A stretch of DNA of 64,000 nt from RGIG5057 sp964371585 (lineage in GTDB: Bacteria; Bacillota; Clostridia; TANB77; CAG-465). The stretch lies in NCBI GenBank assembly GCA_964371585.1, contig CAYJMD010000002.1, positions 1 through 64,000 on the forward strand. Reading direction: 5' to 3'. A model generated the notes under the pieces. The model ran no database searches. It was not told where the DNA came from and saw only the letters and a list, made by a program, of their open reading frames with translations. Position 1 is the stretch's first letter, and every line of letters starts with the position of its first letter. Below, in pieces: positions 53,003 through 62,163 of the stretch. Made by a program: the position numbers and the translations under genes.

Positions 53003-54652
53003 TTATTCTTGTTCTTCTGATTTAGTTTGATTACGTCTTCTTGAAATTATTGTTTCAAGTGTTTCACTACTATATTGATTTTCTTCTTTANNNNNNNNNN
53101 NNNNNNNNNNNNNNNNNNNNNNNNNNNNNNNNNNNNNNNNNNNNNNNNNNNNNNNNNNNNNNNNNNNNNNNNNNNNNNNNNNNNNNNNNNTTTCTTCTTT
53201 AGAATCATTTTCAGTTTTAGATTTTTCTTCTAAATTTCTTTTAACAAAATCTATATTAGATCTAGATGTAGCTATAGCACCATAATCTATTTGTTTAAGT
53301 CTAGATTTTTCAGTAGATACATTATTTTCTATATCACTAGTACTTTCTACAGATTCTAAACTATTTAAATCTTCTTTTGGTTCTTCTTTTAGATCATTAT
53401 TGTTAAGTACATTTAAATTTGATTTTGCAATTATTTTATTTTTTTCTCTTAATTTATTGTATAAATAAATTATTTGAATAAGCTCTAAAAATATGCAAGT
53501 AAGTAACAATACATATAATCCATTAACTTTTAAAAATGCTTTTGTATCTTCCACTATTTCATCAAATTTACTATTACTAGTATCTTCAAGATTTAACATA
53601 TCTTCATCTTCAGCTGTAGTACCTTCTACTAACGGTAGTGTATTATTAAACTTAATTATATATTCTTTAGTAGTAACATTGTCTTTAGCTGTAACTAATA
53701 TTTTAATAGTATTTTCGCCATCAACAAGTGCATCTGCTCCTGTTACTTTAACAACATTACCTTCTACATTAGGATATGCTATTATATTTAAAGATTCTAA
53801 AGCAAGATCTGCTAAAGTATATTCTAATATTTCAGGTGCAAATACTGGATTTAATTCTATATTTTCCACAATTAAAGTTTTAAGAAAAGCATCTGAATTA
53901 GCAGGATCTTCTGCTTTTGTAATGTTAATAGTGTATACTCTTTTATTACCATTTTCTGCTGTTACTGTAATTTTAACTTCATTATTTCCTATTATTAAAT
54001 CTTTACCACCAACAACATTTACTGTAGCTTTAGAATGAGCTGCTGTATATCCAAAATCAATTGATGATACATCTGCTCCTACTGTAATACTATAATTATA
54101 CACATATGGACTAAACATAGGTGTTAAACCTTCTACATTAAGTGTAAGTTTATTTAGATAATTATTTGTACTTTTTGTTGTTGTTGTAGTTTCCGGTTTT
54201 TCAGGTTCTGGTTCTGGTTCCGGTTCTGGCTCTGGCTCTGGAACTACAACTTTATCTTTTACTGTTACAGTAATTTTTTTTGTAGGTAGAGTTATATTTT
54301 CTCCAGCTCCATTAGAAGCAGGATTTGTAGGAGTAACCGTAATCGTAGTTGTTCCTGCTTTTTTAGCTGTTACTGTCACTGTAGAAGTATTATTTTCTAT
54401 CCAATATGGTCCTGATGTAACACTAGCTATAGTTGTATTAGCAGAACTTACATCAACTCTAGCTGTAACATCACTTCCAGAGATTGTAAATGTCGCTGTT
54501 TCTCCAACTGTAAGTTCAATATTTGATTTATTCACACTAAGTGAAGAAGCATATACATTATTCATTCCAATAAATACTAAAACTAAAGCAAGCATAGTAA
54601 TAAACTTCTTATTTAAATATTTTAAATTATTTACTTTATCTATATTATTCAT
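53003..54652 (-). CDS. Membrane-anchored Ig-like/cadherin-like surface protein
   Basis: About 549 aa as drawn, but 100 Ns (53091..53190) sit in the frame so length is unknown. Signal peptide or anchor (about 12-35), a BIG2 Ig-like domain (about 38-132), a PEPEPEPEPEPEPE linker, then two cadherin-like beta-sandwich repeats (LNKLTLNVEGLTPMFSPYVY and the next at FLKTLIVENIELNPVFAPEI). A membrane span follows (LYVLLLTCIFLELIQIIYLY), then a charged cytoplasmic tail whose KEE repeats surround the gap. The outer domains probably hold the neighbouring glucosaminidase or wall polymers. Confidence 0.78.
   Translation of the reverse strand: MNNIDKVNNLKYLNKKFITMLALVLVFIGMNNVYASSLSVNKSNIELTVGETATFTISGSDVTARVDVSSANTTIASVTSGPYWIENNTSTVTVTAKKAGTTTITVTPTNPASNGAGENITLPTKKITVTVKDKVVVPEPEPEPEPEPEPEKPETTTTTKSTNNYLNKLTLNVEGLTPMFSPYVYNYSITVGADVSSIDFGYTAAHSKATVNVVGGKDLIIGNNEVKITVTAENGNKRVYTINITKAEDPANSDAFLKTLIVENIELNPVFAPEILEYTLADLALESLNIIAYPNVEGNVVKVTGADALVDGENTIKILVTAKDNVTTKEYIIKFNNTLPLVEGTTAEDEDMLNLEDTSNSKFDEIVEDTKAFLKVNGLYVLLLTCIFLELIQIIYLYNKLREKNKIIAKSNLNVLNNNDLKEEPKEDLNSLESVESTSDIENNVSTEKSRLKQIDYGAIATSRSNIDFVKRNLEEKSKTENDSKEEXXXXXXXXXXXXXXXXXXXXXXXXXXXXXXXXXXKEENQYSSETLETIISRRRNQTKSEEQE
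53091..53190. other. Scaffold gap (100 Ns) in coding sequence
   Basis: Both sides carry TTTCTTCTTTA, so the gap most likely lies in an unresolved tandem repeat coding for KEE-rich sequence. Confidence 0.98.
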
Positions 54653-54677
54653 TTTTCCCCCTATATTTTACAACAAA

Positions 54678-56972
54678 TTATTGCTCAATTTTACTATCAT
54701 CTTTCATAATATGGTTTTTAATTAATACATAATCACTTGCTGATATATTTAAATCTTTATTAGAGTCACCACTAATCATAGCAGTGGCATTTAATACACT
54801 AATTCCCATAATATGATTTTTTACAAGTACATAATCACTTGCTGTTATACTCGAATCAAAATTAACATCACCATATATTATGACTGTATATTTAATATCA
54901 ACAGTACTTCCATTTGTAATATGAATAACTGTTCCTGTTGTTATAAAGTCATCATTTGATAATAGTTCATTATTTGCATTGTATACTTTAATTTCACTAC
55001 TTGTTGTTATTTTATCTACTACTGTAGAAACTTTAGTGTTAGGTTCTACTTTAGTTATGATTTTTGTATTTAAATCAACATTTAACGAACCATCGAAAAT
55101 AACTGGATTACTTTCATCTTGTTTTAATATATTTATAGTTGTTGTTGCTTTAATATCTGTACCTTTAATTGTAGCTGTTAAAGTAGTTGTACCTTCTTTT
55201 ATACCTTTAACTTTACCACCTTCTATTATTGCAACAGTTGTATCTGCAATATTAAGTTCGTATTCTTCAGTAAATGAACTTGTAATACTTGGAATTATAT
55301 TCATTGAAGTATTTTCATAAACGCTATATTCTGTTTTATCAAACTTAATTTCTTTTACTTTTGATACTACCTCAGCACTAACTGTAAATATTTTACCTTC
55401 ATCTAAACTTTTAACTTGTATTTCTGTTTGACCTATTTGTTTAGCTGTTATATTACCATCATTTGAAATAGTTACTATATCTTCATTTAGAGATTTAAAC
55501 TCTAAATCTTTAAATCTAGCATCACTTGGATTTACTGTAGCTTCTAATTTAAATGTGCTACCTTCTTCTATTTTTATATCATTTGAGTTAAAGGTTACAT
55601 CAGTCACTTTAACATAGTTATACTCTTGCACATATAGCGAATATACATATGCTACTTGGCCATTTTCTAAAAGAATTTTATCCCATCCAGAATTACCTTT
55701 ACCTATTCTAGTAAAGATTCTTCTGTTATCTCCACCTTCTTTTGTTTCAATTGCAATATCTATTATATTTGCACTACTTGAAGTATCAGGAGAGCTACGA
55801 ATATTAAACTTATCTGTACCATTTACTACATTATCGTCTAAAAAAACTTTAGTATTATCTTCTTCATATCCTGCTGGATCTTCTACAGAAGTACCAGGGT
55901 ATGGAGATGCATATTCTGGCATATTTAAGTATACTGGAATATGGAATTCAAATCCTAAATTAAGCATATCTGCTTTTTTATATCCTTCATACATAAGTTG
56001 TGATTCTGATCTTGGAGCAAGTATATTTGTCATGTATTGATACCCAAAAAGACTTGATGTATGACCTGGATTATTAACATCAAACTTTTGGAAATATATA
56101 GTATCTTGTCCCCATTTAATATAATTATCTGCAAGTTTTGCACTACCATCTATTATGGATTTACCTGGTGTTGTCCACCCTTTACTACTAGCATATATTA
56201 AACCATTTCTTACAGAGTTATTTCCATCTGAATCTGGAGTTGCACCTATATTAAAGAAATTATATAATCCTGTATATCCTGGATATGAACCATTAACAGA
56301 TCTATTATTAACTATATCTGCTCCTGTTTCTTGTATTATTCTACTTGCGATATGTGTAGGACTTATATTATGAGTTTGACCTGCTTCATATATATATTCT
56401 GCATATGTTTTTTCCATATCCATCCACACATTATTGTTTTTGTATTTATTACCATATGAACCTGTAGATGACATTGCTGTACCTTCAAGCATTTTATTTA
56501 CACTTGCTACACTACTAGTTTCATTACTGAAACTTAAAGTTTCAAATTGGAATACATGAGTAGCATTTAAAAAATTTCTTGGATCTAACATGTATGCAAC
56601 AGCTTGTTTAGAAGCTACTACAAATGTACCATCCATATATATATCTTTACCTTCTGGTCTATATTTCCATTCATCCGGATAACTACTTGGAACTAAACTT
56701 ATACCTAAATTAACTTCATAAGATTCATGCTGAACTGCCATATTCCAATCTACATTAGTATGAACAGCTTTGAATGTTGAATTTGGATATACCGTTTTTA
56801 AATAATCAATATATGGCTGATAACTTGCTGGGAACTCATCAGATATATATGATACTGGTAGATTAGTATTTATCATTGCAAATACATTTAAATTCACTAT
56901 AACTAAAACTGTAATAATAACAAATACAAATGCTATTATATTTTTCTTTGTTATATATTTTAACTTATTCAT
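54678..56972 (-). CDS. Secreted glucosaminidase with Ig-like domains and dockerin
   Basis: 764 aa. N-terminal signal/anchor (about 12-33). The glucosaminidase domain (about 130-300) has AYMLDPRNFL, HISPTHIASRIIQETG with the catalytic Glu, and GLYNFFNIGA. An SH3-like region (FNIRSSPDTSSSANIID) and two BIG2-type domains follow. The C-terminus is a type I dockerin: GDVNFDSSITASDYVLVKNH and GDSNKDLNISASDYVLIKNH, two calcium loops. It is a wall autolysin that could dock to a cohesin. No cohesin was recognised in the window. It lies 25 bases upstream of the Ig/cadherin-like gene, in the same operon. Confidence 0.87.
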   Translation of the reverse strand: MNKLKYITKKNIIAFVFVIITVLVIVNLNVFAMINTNLPVSYISDEFPASYQPYIDYLKTVYPNSTFKAVHTNVDWNMAVQHESYEVNLGISLVPSSYPDEWKYRPEGKDIYMDGTFVVASKQAVAYMLDPRNFLNATHVFQFETLSFSNETSSVASVNKMLEGTAMSSTGSYGNKYKNNNVWMDMEKTYAEYIYEAGQTHNISPTHIASRIIQETGADIVNNRSVNGSYPGYTGLYNFFNIGATPDSDGNNSVRNGLIYASSKGWTTPGKSIIDGSAKLADNYIKWGQDTIYFQKFDVNNPGHTSSLFGYQYMTNILAPRSESQLMYEGYKKADMLNLGFEFHIPVYLNMPEYASPYPGTSVEDPAGYEEDNTKVFLDDNVVNGTDKFNIRSSPDTSSSANIIDIAIETKEGGDNRRIFTRIGKGNSGWDKILLENGQVAYVYSLYVQEYNYVKVTDVTFNSNDIKIEEGSTFKLEATVNPSDARFKDLEFKSLNEDIVTISNDGNITAKQIGQTEIQVKSLDEGKIFTVSAEVVSKVKEIKFDKTEYSVYENTSMNIIPSITSSFTEEYELNIADTTVAIIEGGKVKGIKEGTTTLTATIKGTDIKATTTINILKQDESNPVIFDGSLNVDLNTKIITKVEPNTKVSTVVDKITTSSEIKVYNANNELLSNDDFITTGTVIHITNGSTVDIKYTVIIYGDVNFDSSITASDYVLVKNHIMGISVLNATAMISGDSNKDLNISASDYVLIKNHIMKDDSKIEQ

Positions 56973-57098
56973 TTTTTTACCTCTTTATATATACAATATA
57001 TATTTTAGATTTTATCATAAAAAAATATATTTGTACAGTATTTTGTATTATTTTTAGATATTCTGTCGATTTTTTCATAATCAAAACTAGACATAAAA

Positions 57099-57130
57099 AA
57101 ATAATGTAGCTATACAAAACTACATTATTT
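57099..57130 (-). terminator. Terminator of the HIT gene
   Basis: AAATAATGTAG / CTACATTATTT with a T run on the minus strand. Confidence 0.82.
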
Positions 57131-57136
57131 AATTTA

Positions 57137-57469
57137 TTATAATTTTTCCCCACCTAATATATGGAAATGTAGATGTTTAATTTCTTGCCCACCATTTTCT
57201 CCTATATTAGTGATAACTTTATATCCATCTTTTTCTATACCTAGTATAGTAGCTATTTTAGAAACTGCAATCATCATATCAGAAATAGATTCAGCTCCAA
57301 GTTTATCTATATCATTAAAGCTATCTATATGTTTTTTAGGTATAACTAAAACATGAATTTTAGCAGAAGGTTTAATATCATAAAAAGCAAGTACATTATC
57401 ATCTTCATAGACTTTATTACAAGGTATTTCACCTTTAACTATTTTACAAAACAAACAATTATTTTCCAT
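57137..57469 (-). CDS. HIT-family nucleotide hydrolase
   Basis: 110 aa, the usual size of HinT proteins, which hydrolyse AMP-lysine-like phosphoramidates. CLFCKIVKGEIPC opens the family and HLHFHILGG is the histidine triad. Its start overlaps the end of the nucleosidase gene by 11 bases. Confidence 0.92.
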   Translation of the reverse strand: MENNCLFCKIVKGEIPCNKVYEDDNVLAFYDIKPSAKIHVLVIPKKHIDSFNDIDKLGAESISDMMIAVSKIATILGIEKDGYKVITNIGENGGQEIKHLHFHILGGEKL

Positions 57470-58151
57470 TTACATCATACTCCTTTAAAAATCTTAAAAT
57501 TACAGTAGTTAATATTTTAACTGATTTTTCTAAAAATTCTCTAAACTCTATTTTACTACCACTATCTGATATTGCTCTTATACAAATACATTTTATATTA
57601 TTTAAGTAACAAACATGATTTATAGCGGCACTTTCCATATCTATACAGAGTGAATCATATCTAGTAACTACTTCTTTTTTAATATCTTCATCTGTTACAA
57701 ATATATCTCCTGTAGCTATATTCCCTATATGTGATTTAACATTTTCAGATGCACATATTTCAGATACTTTATTTGCAATATCCATATCACATTTAAGTTT
57801 AACTTCATTTACTCCTAAAACATATCCTTTTTCATAATTTAATGATGATAAATCATAATCATGCTGCGTAGTTGAAGATGATATTACAAGATCAAATATA
57901 TTAACATCATTTTTAGTACTACCAGCAACTCCCATATTTATAACAGTTGTAATATTAAAATTATTAATCATTAAAGTTGTTGCAATAGTACTATTTACTT
58001 TACCTTCATCTGATACACAAAGTACAATTTCTTTGTTATACATAGTTCCTAGTATAAACTCAACATTTAATATTTTCATTTTACTGCTATTTGATACATA
58101 TTTACATATATCATCAATTTCAGATTTCATTGCTCCAATAATTCCTATCAT
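57459..58151 (-). CDS. mtnN: 5'-methylthioadenosine/S-adenosylhomocysteine nucleosidase
   Basis: 230 aa from the ATG at 58151 (AAGGA upstream; an earlier ATG lies within that ribosome site). MtnN cleaves MTA and SAH, feeding methionine salvage and producing the AI-2 precursor. GIIGAMKSEID, VINMGVAGS, the purine-binding CIDMESAAINHVCY and RAISDSG with the catalytic Asp are present. It is cotranscribed with the HIT gene. Confidence 0.93.
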   Translation of the reverse strand: MIGIIGAMKSEIDDICKYVSNSSKMKILNVEFILGTMYNKEIVLCVSDEGKVNSTIATTLMINNFNITTVINMGVAGSTKNDVNIFDLVISSSTTQHDYDLSSLNYEKGYVLGVNEVKLKCDMDIANKVSEICASENVKSHIGNIATGDIFVTDEDIKKEVVTRYDSLCIDMESAAINHVCYLNNIKCICIRAISDSGSKIEFREFLEKSVKILTTVILRFLKEYDVNGK

Positions 58152-58171
58152 TATATATCCTTTCAAAAATC

Positions 58172-58210
58172 AAATGACTAATTATAATGCATATTAATAA
58201 TTAGTCATTT
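58172..58210 (-). terminator. Terminator of alaS
   Basis: AAATGACTAATTAT / ATAATTAGTCATTT, a 14-bp stem. Confidence 0.82.
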
Positions 58211-58228
58211 ATTATTTTATTTAAGTTA

Positions 58229-59989
58229 TTAATCTACAAATTTAACTTTGATTCTTCTAACTCCAGAAGAAACAGCTTCTTCTTTTATTATTTTTATATG
58301 ACCAATATCTTTAGTATTTTGGACGTGAGGACCTCCACAAATTTCTTTAGAGAAATCTCCCATCGTATATACTTTAACTACTTCTTCATATTTACTATCA
58401 AATATTCCTTTAGCTCCAATTTCTCTTGCTTTTTCAAGTGGCATTTCTTCTAAAGTAACATCCATAGCTTTATCTATTTGCTCATTAACAATTTTTTCTA
58501 CTTCATCTAATTTTTCACGAACAACTTTTTCTGGATTTGAAAAGTCGAATCTAGCTCTTTCAGAAGTAATGTTACTACCTCTTTGTTTTACATGATCACC
58601 AAGTACTAAAGTTAAAGCTTCTAAAATTAAATGTACTGCACTATGATATCTTGTAGTAAGCTCAGAATTATCTGCAAGTCCACCTTTAAATACAGCTTCT
58701 GATCCAGCTTTAGATTTTTCTTGATGCTCTTTAAAACACTTTTCAAAACCTTCCATATCTATAGTAAACTTATTTTCCATAGCAAGTTCTTTTGTTACTT
58801 CAGGAGGAAAACCATAAGTATCATAAAGTCTAAATACTAATTCACCAGCTAAAGTATTAATGTTTTCACTAGTTAATTTAGCTATAGTTTTATCAAACTC
58901 TTTTTGCCCTTTATCTAAAGTTGAACTAAATCTATTTTTTTCTTTTTTCATTTCACTCTTAACAAGATCTAAGTTTTCAGTAATTTCTGGGTACATATCT
59001 TTAGTCATTTCTGCAAGAACAAGTGTAATTTCAGTTATACTATTTACATCAAGTTCCATTTTTTTCATATGACGTATAGCTCTTCTAATTAATCTTCTTA
59101 ATATATATCCTTGCCCTGAATTAGATGGTGCTACACCATCAACCATAAGCAGTGCAGATGATCTTAAATGATCTGCTATTATTCTAAGAGATTCATCATT
59201 TGGATTTTTAGCAAGTTCTCTACATCTAGTTATAACAGATTCAAAAAGTTCTGTTTCAAATACATTATTTTTATCTTGCATTAGGAAAGTTATTCTTTCA
59301 AGCCCCATGCCAGTATCAACATTTTTGTTTTCTAAAGCAGTATAACTACCATCTTCTTGTTTGTAATATTGCATAAATACATTATTCCATATTTCAACAT
59401 ATTTACCACAATCACATGAAGGCTGACAATCATCACAGCATTTTTCTTTACCTGTATCTAAAAAGATTTCTGTATCTGGGCCACAAGGTCCTGTAAGTCC
59501 AGCTGGTCCCCACCAGTTTTCTTTTGCTGGGTAGAAATATATTCTATCTTCCGGTATACCACACTCTTTCCAAATTTTAGCCGCTTCTTCATCTTTAGGT
59601 GCATTACTATCACCTTCAAAACAAGTAACTGAAATTCTATTCATATCTATTTTTAAAATATCACTTAAAAATTCATATGAATATTTTATAGAATCTTCTT
59701 TAAAATAGTCTCCTAAAGACCAGTTACCAAGCATTTCAAAAAATGTTAAATGTCTATTATCTCCTACTTCATCTATGTCATCTGTTCTTAAACATTTTTG
59801 AAAATCAACAAGCCTAGTTCCACCAGGATGTTTTTGTCCACTTAAGTATGGTACTAAAGGTTGCATACCAGCTGTTGTAAATAGTACAGTAGGATCATTT
59901 TCAGGAATAAGTTTAGCTCCTGAAATAATCTTATGATTTTTACTTTCAAAAAAACTTAAATATTTATTTCTTATATCTATTGCTTTCAT
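58229..59989 (-). CDS. alaS: Short alanyl-tRNA synthetase
   Basis: 586 aa against the usual 860-880. The catalytic core is complete: FTTAGMQPLVPY, FFEMLGNWSLGDYF, GPCGPDTEIF, and VDTGMGLERI. The editing domain has RYHSAVHLILEAL (HxxxH) and CGGPHVQNT (CxxxH). It ends right after the editing domain, lacking the DHHA1/C-Ala part that links editing and aminoacylation and helps dimerise. A CCDDCQPSCDCG cluster may bind zinc. The stop is clean and followed by a terminator, so the short form looks native. Length shortening is known in some reduced lineages. Confidence 0.9.
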   Translation of the reverse strand: MKAIDIRNKYLSFFESKNHKIISGAKLIPENDPTVLFTTAGMQPLVPYLSGQKHPGGTRLVDFQKCLRTDDIDEVGDNRHLTFFEMLGNWSLGDYFKEDSIKYSYEFLSDILKIDMNRISVTCFEGDSNAPKDEEAAKIWKECGIPEDRIYFYPAKENWWGPAGLTGPCGPDTEIFLDTGKEKCCDDCQPSCDCGKYVEIWNNVFMQYYKQEDGSYTALENKNVDTGMGLERITFLMQDKNNVFETELFESVITRCRELAKNPNDESLRIIADHLRSSALLMVDGVAPSNSGQGYILRRLIRRAIRHMKKMELDVNSITEITLVLAEMTKDMYPEITENLDLVKSEMKKEKNRFSSTLDKGQKEFDKTIAKLTSENINTLAGELVFRLYDTYGFPPEVTKELAMENKFTIDMEGFEKCFKEHQEKSKAGSEAVFKGGLADNSELTTRYHSAVHLILEALTLVLGDHVKQRGSNITSERARFDFSNPEKVVREKLDEVEKIVNEQIDKAMDVTLEEMPLEKAREIGAKGIFDSKYEEVVKVYTMGDFSKEICGGPHVQNTKDIGHIKIIKEEAVSSGVRRIKVKFVD

Positions 59990-60095
59990 TTTTTTCTCCT
60001 TTTAATTTAATTTTAACTCCTTAAATTATACCACATTTTTATGTAATTTTAAACTTTTTAATAACATTTTTATTTAATTTATTCGTTTTAATAGT

Positions 60096-60140
60096 AATAA
60101 CCTGTAGTATCAAGATATATTCTTAATATTACAGGTTATT
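60096..60140 (-). terminator. Terminator of clpX
   Basis: AATAACCTGTA / TACAGGTTATT with a long loop, 3' of clpX. Confidence 0.7.
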
Positions 60141-60145
60141 ATATT

Positions 60146-61432
60146 TTAATATTCGTACTTAGGTTTATCTTTATTTAAAGCTGCTTCTTTAGTTATAACG
60201 CATCTTTTAATATCTTTGTTAGATGGTAGTTCAAACATAGCTCCCATCATAACACTTTCAATAATACTACGAAGTCCTCTTGCACCTGTTTTTCTCTCAA
60301 TTGCTTTAAGTGCTATTTCATCTAAAGCTTCAGGAGTAAATACAAGTTCAACATCATCCATTTTAAGTAATTTTGTATATTGTTTTATTATAGCATTTTT
60401 AGGTTTAGATAATATATCAATAAGAGCTGTTTTATCTAAATTAGAAGTATATGTAATCACTGGTATTCTTCCAACTATTTCAGGTATAAGACCATATTTA
60501 ATTATATCATGAGCTTGAACTTCTGAGTATATTCTATCATAATCAATATTTTTCTTATCTTCTAATTTTGCACCAAATCCCATAGTTTTAGTATTAACTC
60601 TAGATTCAACTATTTTTTCTAATCCTTCAAAAGCTCCACCACAAACAAATAATATATTAGTAGTGTCTATTTTAATAAATTCTTGATTAGGATGTTTTCT
60701 TCCACCTTGAGGAGGAACGTTTGCAACAGTACCTTCTATAATTTTAAGAAGAGCTTGCTGAACACCTTCACCAGATACATCTCTAGTTATAGATACATTT
60801 TCAGACTTTCTAGATATTTTATCTATCTCATCAATATATATAATACCTTTTTCTGCTTTTTCAACATCATAATCTGCAGATTGTAGTAATCTAAGAAGTA
60901 TATTTTCAACATCTTCTCCAACATATCCAGCTTCAGTCAGTGTAGTAGCATCTGCTATAGCAAATGGTACATGTAACATTTTAGCAAGAGTTTGTGCAAG
61001 TAAAGTTTTACCACTACCTGAAGGTCCAAGAAGTAGTACATTACTTTTACCTATTTCTACATCATCTATTTTATCAATATTATTTATTCTTTTATAATGG
61101 TTATATACAGATACTGCAAGTACTTTTTTTGCCATATCTTGCCCTATAACATATTCATCTAAAACTTTTTTTATATTTTCAGGTGTAGGAAGTTTATCTG
61201 ATTTTATTTGTTCTAAATCTGTATTTAAAGTAGCTTTTTTTTCTTTAGTTGCTTCTTCTTTTTCTTCAGTTTCAGAAACTATATTATGACAAACATCTAT
61301 ACATTCATCACAGATGAATATACCACCAGGACCAGCTATTAACTGATTAACTTCTTCTTTATACTTACCACAGAATGAACAAAATATCATATCTGAAGTA
61401 AAGTCACCTGAACCTCTTTTTTTTCTAGCCAT
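60146..61432 (-). CDS. clpX: ATP-dependent Clp protease ATP-binding subunit ClpX
   Basis: 428 aa. The N-terminal zinc domain (CSFCGKYKEEV, then ICDECIDVC) binds substrates and adaptors. The AAA+ motor has GPSGSGKTLLAQTLA (Walker A), IIYIDEIDKI (Walker B), and GVQQALLKIIEGT. It unfolds proteins for ClpP. It starts 14 bases after clpP, forming a clpP-clpX operon. Confidence 0.97.
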   Translation of the reverse strand: MARKKRGSGDFTSDMIFCSFCGKYKEEVNQLIAGPGGIFICDECIDVCHNIVSETEEKEEATKEKKATLNTDLEQIKSDKLPTPENIKKVLDEYVIGQDMAKKVLAVSVYNHYKRINNIDKIDDVEIGKSNVLLLGPSGSGKTLLAQTLAKMLHVPFAIADATTLTEAGYVGEDVENILLRLLQSADYDVEKAEKGIIYIDEIDKISRKSENVSITRDVSGEGVQQALLKIIEGTVANVPPQGGRKHPNQEFIKIDTTNILFVCGGAFEGLEKIVESRVNTKTMGFGAKLEDKKNIDYDRIYSEVQAHDIIKYGLIPEIVGRIPVITYTSNLDKTALIDILSKPKNAIIKQYTKLLKMDDVELVFTPEALDEIALKAIERKTGARGLRSIIESVMMGAMFELPSNKDIKRCVITKEAALNKDKPKYEY

Positions 61433-61446
61433 TAGTATTTATCTCC

Positions 61447-62052
61447 TTACTTAGATATTTCATTCATAGAACTCATAACTTTATCTACTAAACCGTATTC
61501 TAAAGCTTCGTGTGCATCTAAGAAATTATCTCTATCTGTATCTTCAACTAATTTTTCATATGGTTTACCAGTTTGCTCACTTAAAATTCTATTTAATTTT
61601 TCTTTAGTTTTTAATATGTGATCTGCATGTATTTTAATATCACTTGCTTGACCTCTCATACCGCCTAAAGGTTGATGTATCATAATTGTTGAATTTGGAA
61701 GAGCATAACGTTTTCCTTTTGCTCCAGATGAAAGTAGGAAAGCTCCCATTGAAGCTGCCATTCCAACACATATTGTTGAAACATCAGATTTAATATAATT
61801 CATAGTATCATAAATACCCATACCTGCAGAAACAGATCCACCAGGACTATTTATATATAAGAAAATATCTTTTCCAGGATCTTCAGCATCTAAGAATAAA
61901 AGCTGAGCAATAACCAGTGATGCTGTAACATCATTAACTTCATCACTTAAAAAAATTATTCTTTCTTTTAAAAGTCTAGAGTATATATCATATGCTCTTT
62001 CACCTTTACTTGACTGTTCTATAACTGTTGGTACTAAACTATTATAATTCAT
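61447..62052 (-). CDS. clpP: ATP-dependent Clp protease proteolytic subunit
   Basis: 201 aa. Serine protease of the Clp barrel: LVPTVIEQSSKGERAYDIYSR start, catalytic Ser in VGMAASMGAFLL, His in MIHQPLGG, Asp in EDTDRDNF. First gene of the clpP-clpX operon; tig upstream is separated by a terminator. Confidence 0.97.
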   Translation of the reverse strand: MNYNSLVPTVIEQSSKGERAYDIYSRLLKERIIFLSDEVNDVTASLVIAQLLFLDAEDPGKDIFLYINSPGGSVSAGMGIYDTMNYIKSDVSTICVGMAASMGAFLLSSGAKGKRYALPNSTIMIHQPLGGMRGQASDIKIHADHILKTKEKLNRILSEQTGKPYEKLVEDTDRDNFLDAHEALEYGLVDKVMSSMNEISK

Positions 62053-62076
62053 TATAAATCCCCCTATACTATTAAA

Positions 62077-62126
62077 AAAACAACTAATATATAATATGTC
62101 TTATATATTATAGGATTAGTTGTTTT
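62077..62126 (-). terminator. Terminator between tig and clpP
   Basis: AAAACAACTAAT / ATTAGTTGTTTT, with further pairing of ATATATAAT in the loop. Confidence 0.78.
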
Positions 62127-62163
62127 TATATATCATAATTAACTTGTTATACTTTAAGTAGTA

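Noticed and set aside
53493..54038. 181-codon plus-strand frame inside the Ig/cadherin-like gene
   Set aside because: Antisense shadow of a low-complexity Ser/Thr/Val-rich coding region, without a ribosome site.
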